Part shown: positions 44,202-53,534 of the stretch, piece by piece
How positions within the stretch are numbered: the stretch's first letter is position 1
Layout: every line of letters begins with the position of its first letter
Origin: Roseisalinus antarcticus
GTDB taxonomy: Bacteria; Pseudomonadota; Alphaproteobacteria; Rhodobacterales; Rhodobacteraceae
NCBI RefSeq assembly: GCF_900172355.1
Contig: NZ_FWFZ01000024.1
Span: 1-54,340 of the forward strand
Length of the DNA: 54,340 bases
Direction: 5' to 3'
Program-made: the position numbers and the translations under genes
Notes under the pieces: model-generated
What the model was told of the DNA's origin: nothing
Databases searched by the model: none
Seen by the model: only the letters and a program-made list of their open reading frames with translations

Positions 44202-46675
44202 TACGCGCACTGTCCGTCCTGTTTCTGGTTGCGGCGGGTCTGCTGCTTCCGGCCGGGACGGCGGTGGCGCAGGTGGACGAGCCCGGCAGCGCGGTCGCGC
44301 CCGAGACCTCGACCTATGCCGAATTCGACGCCGTGGCGCGGCGCGCCGAGGAGGCGATTGACGCCGGCCTCGCCTCGACCCTCGCCTTCACGTCGCTGCG
44401 CCAGGAACTGGTCGACTGGCGCGACCGGCTGAGCGCGGAAAACGCCATCGGGGCGCAGCGCCTGCGCACCTTGCAGGGGCAGCTCGAGGCGCTGGCACCG
44501 CCGCAAACCGCCGACGGCGAGGCGCAGGAGCAGGCCGACCCCATCTCCGAGCGCCGCGCCGAACTCCAGGCCGAACTCCGCGAGATCGGCGCCCCGGCGC
44601 TACTGGCCTCGGAGGCCCGCGCCCGCGCCACCGGCCTGATCGCCGAGATCGACAGCCTGGTGCGGGAACGCGAGGCCCGCCAGCTTTCCGAACGCGGGCC
44701 GCTGCCGGTCAATCCGGCGAATTGGCCCACCGCCGCCGCCGCGGTCAAGCGCGGCGTGGAGGCCTTCCGGCTGGATGTCGAGAGCGCCCTGCGAGGCGAG
44801 GCGAAACTCACCGATGCGCTGTCCGTCGCCCCGGCGGCGAGCACCACAACGCTCTTCGGCCTGCTGATCCTGCTGCGCGGTCGCGCCTGGTCGGGGCGGC
44901 TCGAACGCCGGGCCATGGCCAGCGAACGCACCGGCAAGGGGGCGCTGGCCTTCGCCGCCTCCCTGGGCAAGATCGCGCTGCCGTTCCTGGGGCTTCTGGC
45001 GATCTATGCAGGGCTGACCATGACCGGCCTTGTCGGCCTGCGGGTCGAGACGATGCTGGTCGAGCTGCCGTTCGCCGCGCTTTACGTGCTGATCGCGGGC
45101 TGGCTCGTCGACCATTATTTCCTGCCGGACGGAGAGGAGGGGCCCGCGCCGGCGGAACACAGCGGCGGCCCGACCTGGCGCCGCGACCGGGTGCTTGCCG
45201 CCGGGCTGGGCTGGACCCTGACCGTCAGCGTCCTGGTCCGGACCTTCGGCGAGGTGGCCGAGGCCGGCGCCGCCGCGACCGCCGTGCTGATGTTCCCGGT
45301 GCATCTGATCGGAGGGGCGCTGCTGTTCGGTCTCGGCCGCCGCATCGCGATCCGCCCGGCTGGCGCAGAGCCGGAAACCGGCCCGGCACGCGGCCTCGAA
45401 ACCCTGCCCGAGGACGACGTCGCCGAGGGCATGCCGCTGCGCGTCCGCATCACCCGCACCGTCGGCCAGCTGGCCATGCTTGGCGGGCTTCTCGGGCCGC
45501 TGTGCGCGATCCTGGGCTATGAAGAGGCGGCCACGGTCATGCTCCGCCCGATCGCCTTGACGCTGGCGCTGCTGGGCATGGTACTGCTGCTGCAACGGCT
45601 GGTCTTCGACCTCTACGCGCTGATGTCGCGCCGGCTGGACGGGGGCACTGACGCGCTTGCTCCGGTGCTGGTCGCCTTCGCCCTGACGCTGCTCGCGCTG
45701 CCGTTCCTGGCGCTGATCTGGGGCGCGCGGGTCTCTGACCTCACCGAGCTCTGGAACCGGTTCCGCGAGGGGGTCGCCCTTGGCGATACGCGGATCTCGC
45801 CGACCGTGTTTCTGTCCTTCGCGATCGTCTTCGCCATCGGCTATGTCCTGACCCGGCTGATCCAGGGCGGTCTGCGCAACACGGTCCTGCCGCGCACCCG
45901 GCTCGATATCGGCGGGCAGAACGCCATCGCGTCGGGCGTGGGCTATGTCGGTGTCATCCTGTCGGCCTTCGTGGCGATCACCGCCGCGGGCATCAACCTG
46001 TCCGCGCTCGGCTACGTCGCCGGGGCGCTGTCGGTCGGGATCGGTTTCGGCCTGCAGAATATCGTGTCGAACTTCGTCTCGGGGATCATCCTGCTGATCG
46101 AACGCCCCATCAGCCAGGGCGACTGGATCGAGGTGGGCGGGCAGATGGGCTATGTCCGCGACATCTCTGTCCGCTCCACCCGGATCGAGACCTTCGACCG
46201 CACCGATGTGATCGTGCCGAACGCCGACCTGATCTCGGGCACGGTGACGAACTGGACCCGCGGCAATTCCGTGGGCCGGGTGATCGTGCCGGTGGGGGTG
46301 GCCTACGGCACCGATACCCAGAAGGTGTCGGACATCCTCATGGCCATCGCCCGCGAACACCCGATGGTGCTGCACAATCCCGAACCCGCCGTGCTGTTCC
46401 GGACCTTCGGCGCCGACTCGCTGGAGTTCGAGATCCGCGCCATCCTGCGCGACGTCAACTGGGTGATGAATGTGCATACGGACCTCAACCACGCCATCGC
46501 CAAGCGCTTCGCCGAAGAGGGGATAGAGATCCCCTTCGCCCAGCGGGACATCTGGCTGCGCAACCCCGAAGTCCTGCGCGACACCGGCGGCGCCGCCGCC
46601 TCGGCGCCGGCCGCCTCGCCGTCACCCGCGCCGGCCGACACACCCACCGACCCCGACAAGGGAGACCTCACATGA
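44198..46675 (+). CDS. DUF3772 / MscS-family mechanosensitive channel
   Basis: An 825-residue inner-membrane channel of the large MscS type. A signal peptide (about 1-25) leads a periplasmic DUF3772 helical domain (to about 190). About ten membrane segments follow, then the MscS pore helix and beta-domain: LSALGYVAGALSVGIGFGLQNIVSNFVSG and IERPISQGDWIEVG (cited in part). A Pro/Ala-rich tail ends the protein. The ATG overlaps the cysK stop, and its own stop overlaps alaX. Such channels release osmolytes on hypo-osmotic shock. Confidence 0.92.
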   Translation: MIRALSVLFLVAAGLLLPAGTAVAQVDEPGSAVAPETSTYAEFDAVARRAEEAIDAGLASTLAFTSLRQELVDWRDRLSAENAIGAQRLRTLQGQLEALAPPQTADGEAQEQADPISERRAELQAELREIGAPALLASEARARATGLIAEIDSLVREREARQLSERGPLPVNPANWPTAAAAVKRGVEAFRLDVESALRGEAKLTDALSVAPAASTTTLFGLLILLRGRAWSGRLERRAMASERTGKGALAFAASLGKIALPFLGLLAIYAGLTMTGLVGLRVETMLVELPFAALYVLIAGWLVDHYFLPDGEEGPAPAEHSGGPTWRRDRVLAAGLGWTLTVSVLVRTFGEVAEAGAAATAVLMFPVHLIGGALLFGLGRRIAIRPAGAEPETGPARGLETLPEDDVAEGMPLRVRITRTVGQLAMLGGLLGPLCAILGYEEAATVMLRPIALTLALLGMVLLLQRLVFDLYALMSRRLDGGTDALAPVLVAFALTLLALPFLALIWGARVSDLTELWNRFREGVALGDTRISPTVFLSFAIVFAIGYVLTRLIQGGLRNTVLPRTRLDIGGQNAIASGVGYVGVILSAFVAITAAGINLSALGYVAGALSVGIGFGLQNIVSNFVSGIILLIERPISQGDWIEVGGQMGYVRDISVRSTRIETFDRTDVIVPNADLISGTVTNWTRGNSVGRVIVPVGVAYGTDTQKVSDILMAIAREHPMVLHNPEPAVLFRTFGADSLEFEIRAILRDVNWVMNVHTDLNHAIAKRFAEEGIEIPFAQRDIWLRNPEVLRDTGGAAASAPAASPSPAPADTPTDPDKGDLT

Positions 46676-47388
46676 CAGAGCCGCTGTTCCGTTCCGACCC
46701 CTACCTGCGCGAGACTACCGGCCGGGTCACCGGCGTCACCGCCGAGGGGGGGCTGATCCTCGACCGGTCGATCTTCTATCCCACGGGCGGCGGCCAGCCC
46801 GGCGACAGCGGCGCGCTGGTCTGGGAGGACGGCGAGATCGAGATCGCGACCGCGGTCAAGGGCGCGGGCGACGATATTGTCCTGGTCCCTGCCGAGCCCG
46901 CGTCGCTGCCCGCCACCGGCGCCCGCGTGACCCAGCATCTCGACTGGGAGCGGCGCCACCGCCATATGCGGATGCACACCGCGCTGCACCTGCTGTCGGT
47001 GGTGATCCCGCGCCCGGTGACCGGCGGGGCCATCGGCGCCGAGAAGGGCCGGCTCGATTTCGACATGCCCGATGCCCCGGAGGACCGCGACGAGATCGAG
47101 GCGACGCTCAACCGCCTGATCGCCTGCGATTTCGCCGTGACCGAAGAATGGATTGCCGAGGCCGAGCTCGACGCCAACCCGGGCTTGGTCAAGACCCTCT
47201 CGGTGCAGCCGCCGCGCGGGGCAGGGCGCATTCGCCTGGTGCGCATCGGCGAGGGCGAGAACACCGCCGACCTGCAGCCCTGCGGCGGCACCCACGTGAC
47301 CACCACGATCGAGATCGGCCAGGTGCGGCTCGGCAAGATCGAGAAAAAGGGAAAGATCAACAGGCGCGTGTCGCTCTTGCTCGATTGA
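46672..47388 (+). CDS. alaX: Alanyl-tRNA editing protein AlaX
   Basis: A 238-residue free-standing editing domain that hydrolyses misacylated Ser- or Gly-tRNA(Ala). The zinc site is HTALHLL (His102 and His106) and CGGTH (Cys204 and His208), as in AlaRS editing domains. The N-terminal FYPTGGGQPGDSG is conserved. The ATG overlaps the channel gene's stop. The length matches AlaX-M type proteins, with an N-terminal beta-barrel. Confidence 0.94.
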   Translation: MTEPLFRSDPYLRETTGRVTGVTAEGGLILDRSIFYPTGGGQPGDSGALVWEDGEIEIATAVKGAGDDIVLVPAEPASLPATGARVTQHLDWERRHRHMRMHTALHLLSVVIPRPVTGGAIGAEKGRLDFDMPDAPEDRDEIEATLNRLIACDFAVTEEWIAEAELDANPGLVKTLSVQPPRGAGRIRLVRIGEGENTADLQPCGGTHVTTTIEIGQVRLGKIEKKGKINRRVSLLLD

Positions 47389-47438
47389 TCCGTGTCTTCC
47401 TATACTTGATGCGGCACACGCTACGCAGGAGGCCCGCC

Positions 47439-48050
47439 ATGTTCGTTCGTATCTTCGCCGTTCTGGCGGTGTCGTTGATGGCCCACGCCGCCGCGGCCCA
47501 CGAGTTCGAGCGCTGCGAGAAGGCAGAGATCGAGTCCGTGCTCGAGGCGCTGACCGCGGCTGAAAAGCTCGCCCTGCGCGCTGCGGTCTCGATCGGGGAC
47601 ACCCCGGAATACCGGCGCTGGTTCGGGCCCTACAGCAAGCAAAACGCGGCCGACGTGCGCGCCGCCTTCAAATCCATCCACACCGCGCTGCGCGACGTCG
47701 AGGTCAAGGTGGTCTGCGCCAATATCGGCGAGGAGGATTGCGACGAGTCGATGTATGCCAATGTCTGGCGGCATGAACATTACGCGATCAACCTGTGCCC
47801 GTCGTTCTTCCGGATGCCGCCGATCCACGCCTATTCGGCCACCTCGCGCGAGATGGAGAACGGCACCCGCGCCGGCACGATCATCCACGAGATGAGCCAT
47901 TTCGACATCGTCGCCTCCACCGATGACATCTGCTACACCCGCACGACCTGCTCGCAGATGGCGCTGCAATCCCGCCGTGTGCTGACCCGGAATGCCGACA
48001 GTTATCAGTATTTTGCCGAGGACATGGCCTACCTGCCCGCCTTTGAGTGA
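47439..48050 (+). CDS. Secreted M35-type (aspzincin) metallopeptidase-like protein
   Basis: A 203-residue protein with a signal peptide (MFVRIFAVLAVSLMAHAAAA) and an HExxH zinc motif at 150-154, HEMSHF, followed eight residues later by Asp162, the third ligand of the aspzincin group (M35_2). Several Cys pairs suggest disulfides in the periplasm or outside. CAGGAGG stands just upstream of the ATG, which excludes the upstream in-frame ATG at 47409. Substrate unknown. Confidence 0.82.
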   Translation: MFVRIFAVLAVSLMAHAAAAHEFERCEKAEIESVLEALTAAEKLALRAAVSIGDTPEYRRWFGPYSKQNAADVRAAFKSIHTALRDVEVKVVCANIGEEDCDESMYANVWRHEHYAINLCPSFFRMPPIHAYSATSREMENGTRAGTIIHEMSHFDIVASTDDICYTRTTCSQMALQSRRVLTRNADSYQYFAEDMAYLPAFE

Positions 48051-48295
48051 CCGCCGGCCCGCGCCTCTTTCAGCCGGGCCCGGCACCTGGTGCGCGCCAC
48101 TGCCGCCAGACCGCTCGTCCGCCGCGCCGCGCCTGCGGACCGGGCCCCTTTCGCCCCGCCAGAGGCCTCAGGCCCCCGCCGGCATGAGCCCCGACGAGCG
48201 GTTTCTCCTGCGCTGGCGGCCGCTCCGGCGGAGGGCGCCTGATATTGCGCCGAAGCCCTTGCACATCCCCGGCGATTCCCGCTAGACCGCTCCTC

Positions 48296-48385
48296 GGAGA
48301 GGTGGCCGAGTGGTCGAAGGCGCACGCCTGGAAAGTGTGTAGGCGGGGAACCGTCTCGAGGGTTCGAATCCCTTCCTCTCCGCCA
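48296..48385 (+). tRNA. tRNA-Ser (anticodon GGA)
   Basis: A 90-base class II tRNA with encoded CCA and a long variable arm (GGCGGGGAACCGTC region). The acceptor stem is GGAGAGG/CCTCTCC, the anticodon loop contains GGA, and the T-arm is GGTTCGAATCC. Its 3' end faces a lower-GC mosaic island, so it is a likely integration site. Confidence 0.95.
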
Positions 48386-48409
48386 CTTACACTTGCCGAA
48401 ACCGATGAT

Positions 48410-48432
48410 GGGTCCTTATGGGGCCCTTTTTT
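48410..48432 (+). terminator. Terminator after tRNA-Ser
   Basis: GGGTCC and GGGCCC form a six-pair stem with one G-U pair around a TTATG loop, followed directly by six T. It lies 24 bp after the tRNA-Ser CCA and marks the end of the core region; base composition drops beyond it. Confidence 0.85.
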
Positions 48433-49136
48433 CTTTTTGTTTCAAAGGGGTTTAGCAGTTGCGACCGCCCTTCGGAGACTGCCAAATTGACCAAAATTGG
48501 TCTCTGAACCCGCTTTGTCTCTAACCGAGCGCCCTAGGTCTTCAGTAGGGCGCATTCAAAAAGTATAGTATTTTCAGGGCCTTGGCGTTTTCGGGCAAGC
48601 GCCATTTTCGAAGTCTCAAGCGGTATCGGAATACGATGCAAACCGCGGGACGGGTCTTAGGGCGGCCGTTTTTGGCGGACAGCGGTCGTTCGCTGCGCCG
48701 TGCATGAACTGGCAAACTGCGGACAAAGTGAGCTTTCGCTGCACGCGCACCGATGGCCGCTTTTAGAGAGCAATGCCCACGAATGGGCGCTAGGTTCAGA
48801 GTGGCGATACGTTGCAATACTCAGCTACTCGGCGAAGGTCGATTTTCTCTACACCAGTTCTCATCATATTTTCGGCGGCGATACTTGACGTCAATCAAGG
48901 GCCAGCAGCCCAATTCCGGAACCCGGATCGCGTTTCGTTTCATTAATTGAATTTGGTTCGGGGCGTGTATGCGTGTTTCATGCTCGGTATAAAAAATGGT
49001 ACGAGTTGCACGATTTGCGAGGTCCAGTCGCACAGGAACACGTGCTTGCAGCTTGAGTACGCGTGTTGCATAAACGCACCCCTTGTGATGATGCAATTGG
49101 CCCGCCGAAAATTACATCACCATTCATGAAAAGAGA
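48433..49136. other. Gene-poor start of the tRNA-Ser island
   Basis: No protein gene can be supported in these 700 bp. GC falls to roughly 50%, clearly below the core. The short frames on both strands lack ribosome binding sites and recognisable families. The part 48640-48800 (GGCGGCCGTTTTTGGC, CACCGATGGCCGCTTTT) looks like the degenerate noncoding filler often seen between genes in roseobacter islands. No copy of the tRNA-Ser 3' end was found here. Confidence 0.6.
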
Positions 49137-49514
49137 TCAATTTGTAAGTTGCCCTGCGAACCTGCTTCCTTGGGAGTTTACTAAAATAAGATTTCCATCA
49201 TTGACCACGTAGTAATCGAAACGCGGTTGGCCGTATCCTATGCAACGAAAGCCATTTTCGTAAAACCTGTAGCTGGAAGCGTCCCATTGCTGATTCCCTG
49301 CTACGTAGCTGTAACTGCCATCCTCTCTATAGACTTCAGTTCCATCATCGAAAACCAATCGCATTCCGACCAGCGTCTGGCTCAACCAGGCCGCGTCGAC
49401 CGTAGCATCGCCCGATGCCAATGACGGAGAAAAGGGCGGCGCGCTCGGACAGTCAGCGAACGCGGGTGCGCCCAAAAACACTGTCGCTGCAGCAAGAAAA
49501 GCGTATCTGATCAA
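49137..49514 (-). CDS. Small secreted hypothetical protein
   Basis: A 125-residue protein starting at a TTG with AAGGAA eight bases upstream. The signal peptide reads LIRYAFLAAATVFLGAPAFA, and the mature part holds two Cys (ADCPSAPP and FRCIGYGQ) and aromatic-rich beta motifs (YREDGSYSYVAGN, RFDYYVVNDG). The protein is full-length and lower in GC than the core. An upstream ATG at 49649 would add 45 residues and hide the signal. No family recognised. Confidence 0.68.
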   Translation of the reverse strand: MIRYAFLAAATVFLGAPAFADCPSAPPFSPSLASGDATVDAAWLSQTLVGMRLVFDDGTEVYREDGSYSYVAGNQQWDASSYRFYENGFRCIGYGQPRFDYYVVNDGNLILVNSQGSRFAGQLTN

Positions 49515-49639
49515 TTGGGTATTCCTTGTATAAGAAGCACAATTCGACAACCCTCTGATTGGGATGCCTTCTCGTGCATGTTGCCGTTGCGTTGCGCATG
49601 AATCAAGCCTCTTGGGAATGGTGTTCCATGATTCGGTGT

Positions 49640-49960
49640 AGAACGTCAACCACCTTGTCCGCGCGCGACAACCACCTTGGCCGGTTTTCAGGCCGCTGAG
49701 GTTGGCGTGTCGTTCAATGTTTCTGGTTAGGTTTCTCCTTCGTTTTGTTTGTCTATAATGGTTGTCGCTGGGGCATCGGCCTGCGCCCTTTTGTTGGAGG
49801 CGGCGGTACGCTGACGGAAGCTTTCGGCGTTCATCTCGAGGATGGTCGCGTGATGAACGAGCCGGTCGATAGCCGCGACGGTCATGGCTTTGTCGGGGAA
49901 GATCTGATCCCAGCCGCTAAAGGGTTGATTGGCTGCGATGGCGATGCTGCGGTATTCGTA
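49640..49960 (-). mobile_element. IS21-family remnant with istB 3' end
   Basis: The minus strand from 49960 to a stop at 49727 encodes the C-terminal part of an IstB ATPase, the transposition helper of IS21: YEYRSIAIAANQPFSGWD, then IFPDKAMTVAAIDRLVHHATILEM. The N-terminal half with its Walker motifs is missing. Beyond the stop, two copies of CAACCACCTTG (49648 and 49670) match the multiple end repeats of IS21 elements, so this is the right end of a broken copy. istA is absent. Confidence 0.8.
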
Positions 49961-49967
49961 GCTACTG

Positions 49968-50325
49968 ACCCTTTATACCGGGGCAAGACGACGCGAGATT
50001 GCTCAGCTATTCCTGACGGACATCCGACAAGAAGGCGACATCTGGTTTATCGACATCAACGATGATGGCAAAGGTAAGAGCCTCAAGTCACCTGCCGCTA
50101 AGCGCCAAGTGCCCATCCATTCCGAGTTGATCCGGCTTGGCTTCCTTGAATGGGTGCATTCCCTATCTCGACAAGAGAGGCTTTTCGTGTCCTTTTCCTA
50201 CAACGCCAAAGAGGGCTATGGCCGCAATCTAGGCCGCTCGTTCAGCACGTTTTTAAAGCGGCTTGGCATGAAAAAAGATGGCTTGGTGCTGCACAGCTTC
50301 CGCAACACCCGCGCGGCAACCTCGG
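49968..50325 (+). pseudogene. Tyrosine integrase catalytic-domain fragment
   Basis: A plus-strand frame encodes about 118 residues of a phage-type tyrosine recombinase: LYTGARRREIAQLFLTDI holds the first catalytic Arg, IDINDDGKGKSLKSPAAK the lysine-containing beta hairpin, RQVPIHSELI the next strand, and LHSFRNT the HxxR region. The N-terminal arm domain and the C-terminal tyrosine are missing. The right end runs into the tail of the serine recombinase gene on the other strand, so both are cut at the same junction near 50310. Confidence 0.82.
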
Positions 50326-51397
50326 GGGTGCGCAGCAGGCGGCGGATTTCCCCGACCACGGCATCTTCCACGACCCCGCCGGGCAGCCGTTGCGGCCCGC
50401 GGATCTCGGCTTTGGGCCGTTTCTTAATCGCGTCCATCGAGACATAGTAGCGATAGCGCCGCGTGCCCTTCTTGGTGTGATGGGGCGTCATCGCCACGCC
50501 GGTCTCAGTGAAGATCAGCCCGCGCAGCAGCGCCGGTGAGGGTTCCTTGGCAATGGCAACCCGTTTGACGCGGTTGTTCGCTATTACATGATGAACGTCG
50601 TCCCAAAGCGCCTCGTCGATGATCGCGTCGTGCTCGCCGGGATAGGCCGTGCCCTTGTGAACGGCGAGGCCGCGATAGACCTTGTTGTGCAGGGTCTTGA
50701 GTAGCGAGGTCTTATCGTAAGGCCTGCCGGTCTTGGTCAGGATCGATCGCGCGTCCAACTCACGGATCACCTCCGCCGTGGAACTGGACCGGGCGTAGAG
50801 CGTGAAGATCGTCCGCACTGTCTCGGCCTCGGCCGGGTCAACGATCAGCTTGCGGTCCTTCACAGTGTAGCCCAGCGGCACCGGCCCGCCCATCCAGATG
50901 CCCTTCTTGCGCGATGCAGCGACCTTGTCGCGGATCCGCTCGCCGATGACTTCTCGCTCGAACTGGGCAAAGCTGAGCAGGATGTTCAGCGTCAGCCGCC
51001 CCATGGACGTAGTGGTGTTGAAGGACTGCGTGACGGAGACGAAGGTGACGCCGTGCTTGTCGAAGATCTCGACCAGCTTGGAGAAATCCATCAGCGCGCG
51101 GCTGAGGCGATCGATCTTGTAGACGACGACGATGTCGATCAGCCCGTCCTCGATGTCGGCGATCAGGTCCTTCAGCGCGGGGCGTTCCAGCGTGCCGCCG
51201 GAGAAGCCGCCGTCATCGTATTTGTCGCGCAGGCAAACCCAGCCCTCGGCCTTCTGGCTGGCGATATAGGCCTCGCAGGCCTCTCGTTGGGCATCGAGAC
51301 TGTTGAACTCCATGTCGAGCCCTTCCTCGCTCGATTTGCGGGTGTAGATGGCGCAGCGCAGGCGGCGGGGTGGTTGCGGCTGTGTTTGGCGCGTCAA
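50216..51397 (-). CDS. Large serine recombinase, C-terminus replaced
   Basis: A recombinase family protein of the large serine integrase/invertase class. The resolvase domain begins RCAIYTRKSSEEGLDMEFNSLDAQREAC with the nucleophile Ser at about residue 22, and VVYKIDRLSRALMDFSKLVEIF follows. The recombinase domain (GGPVPLGYTV onward) and a zinc-ribbon-like region follow. It starts with TTG overlapping the DUF2924 stop. After TPEVAARV (near 50315) the frame reads antisense through the integrase fragment and stops at 50216, so about 30 residues are foreign and the native coiled-coil tail is missing. Activity is doubtful. Confidence 0.85.
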   Translation of the reverse strand: MTRQTQPQPPRRLRCAIYTRKSSEEGLDMEFNSLDAQREACEAYIASQKAEGWVCLRDKYDDGGFSGGTLERPALKDLIADIEDGLIDIVVVYKIDRLSRALMDFSKLVEIFDKHGVTFVSVTQSFNTTTSMGRLTLNILLSFAQFEREVIGERIRDKVAASRKKGIWMGGPVPLGYTVKDRKLIVDPAEAETVRTIFTLYARSSSTAEVIRELDARSILTKTGRPYDKTSLLKTLHNKVYRGLAVHKGTAYPGEHDAIIDEALWDDVHHVIANNRVKRVAIAKEPSPALLRGLIFTETGVAMTPHHTKKGTRRYRYYVSMDAIKKRPKAEIRGPQRLPGGVVEDAVVGEIRRLLRTPEVAARVLRKLCSTKPSFFMPSRFKNVLNERPRLRP

Positions 51398-51894
51398 TTG
51401 CTGATCCTCGGGCGTGGGGTGAAGCCGAAGAACTTCCAACCGTTCCAGTTCGCACCGGTGATGGCCCGCGCCGCGCCGGAGAGGGATTTGTACCGGCGGC
51501 CCTGCCATTCAAAGCCCTTCGTCAGCACCGTGACCGTGTGCTCGACACCGTTCCATTCACGGACCAGCTTGGTGCCCGGAATCGGGCGTCGTGGGTCGGA
51601 CATGATCTGACCGGGCTCGCCAGAAGCCACCTCCGCCGCCAGCGCATCCAGCGTCCGCCGGGTGTCGCGGCCAATGCCGCCGAGGGCCAGTTCCTGGATC
51701 CGGTACCCCAGCCGCAGTTCGAGGTTCTGGCGGCTGGTGTTCGGCGCGGGCGCGTCAAAGATCGCCGTCCATTTCTCGCGCAGCTGAGGCACGGTCATCG
51801 CCTTCAGCGCGACCAGGTCCGCCAGAACAGCGTGGCCCTGCGCAGCGCCGACGCCTGTTCTCTTTCCTACTGATTTTGTTGTCGTTTGCATCAT
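51394..51894 (-). CDS. DUF2924 protein
   Basis: A 166-residue DUF2924 protein, recognised from LRLGYRIQELALGG, RPIPGTKLVREWNGVEHTV and YKSLSGAARAITGANWNGW, the last a DNA-binding-like motif. DUF2924 genes almost always precede large serine recombinases in alphaproteobacterial islands and are thought to assist them. Its stop overlaps the recombinase TTG start and its start overlaps the preceding small gene (ATGA). Confidence 0.92.
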   Translation of the reverse strand: MMQTTTKSVGKRTGVGAAQGHAVLADLVALKAMTVPQLREKWTAIFDAPAPNTSRQNLELRLGYRIQELALGGIGRDTRRTLDALAAEVASGEPGQIMSDPRRPIPGTKLVREWNGVEHTVTVLTKGFEWQGRRYKSLSGAARAITGANWNGWKFFGFTPRPRISN

Positions 51895-52112
51895 TCGTCC
51901 TCTCCAACTCGGGTTCGCAACTGGTGACGACGACGGCGAACAAGGGCGAGGATGTCCAGCGAACTGTCTCCGTCGTTCGCAGAATTTTCGTTCAATTCTG
52001 GTGGGTTGGCGCGATCCACAGCTGCAGCGAGGATCCGGGCGAGTTCCGCCAAGCGCTCATCGGTGGTGAGCGTTTCGGGCGGAGGAGCGAAAATGACGCT
52101 GGTGTCGGGCAT
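51891..52112 (-). CDS. Small protein of the DUF2924-recombinase module
   Basis: A 73-residue acidic protein with a helical N-terminal half (LTTDERLAELARILAAAVDRA) and an Arg-rich end (LVRRRRHQLRTR). It overlaps DUF2924 by four bases and starts the three-gene recombinase module. Short proteins of this kind commonly precede DUF2924; function unknown. Confidence 0.7.
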   Translation of the reverse strand: MPDTSVIFAPPPETLTTDERLAELARILAAAVDRANPPELNENSANDGDSSLDILALVRRRRHQLRTRVGEDE

Positions 52113-52475
52113 GGTGGGCGAACCTCAGGAGCTGTTTTGTCCTGTGGTGGCCGCGATGCGGAAGTAATTTCAAGTTAAAACAATGGGTTGTCGTGGTCCT
52201 GCGCGATACTGCGCTTCAGATAGAGTTTGAGATTGCGAAGCGACCAAGGATATCAAGACTTCCATTGATGAAAAAACTCTCTATGATCCATGTCGTTGCG
52301 GCGCGCGCAGAATTCAAAGAGTTCAGGCGTCAATCAAGAAGGCCAGATGGAGGCGAGGGACAAGATGCCCAGAGAGCACATGTGCAAATCGAGCAGCGTT
52401 CCTCTGGTTGACGCATCATTTCAAGTATCGCTTAGTGGAATGATGTTCATTCTTAGCTAAAGGATCATTGAAGAG
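52113..52475. other. Intergenic region before the cargo operon
   Basis: No gene supported. The only open frame (GTG start at 52193, 72 codons) has no ribosome binding site or family match. The region separates the divergent recombinase module from the rightward two-gene operon and must hold promoters for both; an AT-rich stretch before 52476 (AATGATGTTCATTCTTAGC) is the likeliest place. Confidence 0.5.
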
Positions 52476-53534
52476 TTGGACCCAATTAATGACGATTATC
52501 TGACTATTTTAATTTCGCTTCTGAACGCCGCGATTGGATCGGCGACTGGTCTACATGATCAGGAGCATGTCGAAAATACCTTTGCCGGCGTTGTATTTCC
52601 GCCAAGTTCTTCGGACACGCCGACCGCAGCGGCCTATCTTGCTGCACTGGCCGATGCGTGTCATGGAGAGATTGGAGCGCTCGCTGGATATCCTCCGGAT
52701 ATTTATGTACGCAACGGCTCGGATTTTCTTTTCCATACTTCGGTTGGGGCAGATTGCCTGAATGATACCGACGATGAATACCTCAGTCAGGTCGTTGATT
52801 GGCGTACATTGATCGGAGTAATGCCAGATGCAGTTCGCAACCGCTTTTCTTTCTGGTCCAACGATCCGCCGCCGACCGGTGACGCTGTGTGGGAACAACT
52901 CTCTTCACTTGATCCCACCATTCGCCGAATGCGCAGATTTGTTCCAGAGCCTTTTGCATATTGGCCAGTAAAGCCAGTGCACTGGTGGACACAACGTACT
53001 CTCGTCGAAGAGTTGCTGGCAAGCGCTGCTCCAGAGGGCGCTGCAAATGTCTTACGGGACAAGCTTGGGCTGTTCTACCCAGAGCATGATGGTTCCGGCA
53101 CTGAGAGAGCCCGCGCTCGAAATCTTCGGTTCGTTCTGCACGTAAAGAACCATATATTAATTGAAACAGGCCACTATAGACCAAACTTCGCAGATGCGGG
53201 AGGTTATTGTCGTTTCGCCGCACACAGCGGTCACAGTGTATCTTCACGGGCCGACGCTTGGGGAAGTACAGTCGACTTGGGCTGCCTCCGAGATCGAGGC
53301 GAACTTTTGCCAGGGATGAAAGAGCGAATTTCTCCGCGACTAAATGAAGTTGATTTCACTGATGCCCATATTGAGTTTGATTTTATTGGAGAGATCAACT
53401 CTCCGATTGGAAATTCGACCAATGACGATCATTTGGCATTTTTGAACAGGCTTAAGCACGTTATTGATGGGTCATTTCCAGGATTTCGACCTGTGTTTGA
53501 TGAATGGACTGATAATCTACCGAGAATGGAATAA
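52476..53534 (+). CDS. Unknown protein, first gene of island cargo operon
   Basis: A 352-residue soluble protein starting at a TTG, with AAGGA about 10 bases upstream. I do not recognise the family. Visible blocks are YLAALADACHGEIGALAG, a Trp/aromatic-rich middle (RRFVPEPFAYWPVKPVHWW) and a His/Cys-rich segment (HVKNHILIETGHY, YCRFAAHSGHS) that could hold a metal site. No signal peptide or membrane segment. GC is near 50%, against about 67% for core genes, so it is recently acquired. It shares the TAATG junction with the next gene, a coupled pair. Confidence 0.72.
   Translation: MDPINDDYLTILISLLNAAIGSATGLHDQEHVENTFAGVVFPPSSSDTPTAAAYLAALADACHGEIGALAGYPPDIYVRNGSDFLFHTSVGADCLNDTDDEYLSQVVDWRTLIGVMPDAVRNRFSFWSNDPPPTGDAVWEQLSSLDPTIRRMRRFVPEPFAYWPVKPVHWWTQRTLVEELLASAAPEGAANVLRDKLGLFYPEHDGSGTERARARNLRFVLHVKNHILIETGHYRPNFADAGGYCRFAAHSGHSVSSRADAWGSTVDLGCLRDRGELLPGMKERISPRLNEVDFTDAHIEFDFIGEINSPIGNSTNDDHLAFLNRLKHVIDGSFPGFRPVFDEWTDNLPRME

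Noticed and set aside
48542-48817. 91-codon minus-strand ORF at the island start
   Set aside because: No ribosome binding site and no family resemblance; the area reads as degenerate filler.
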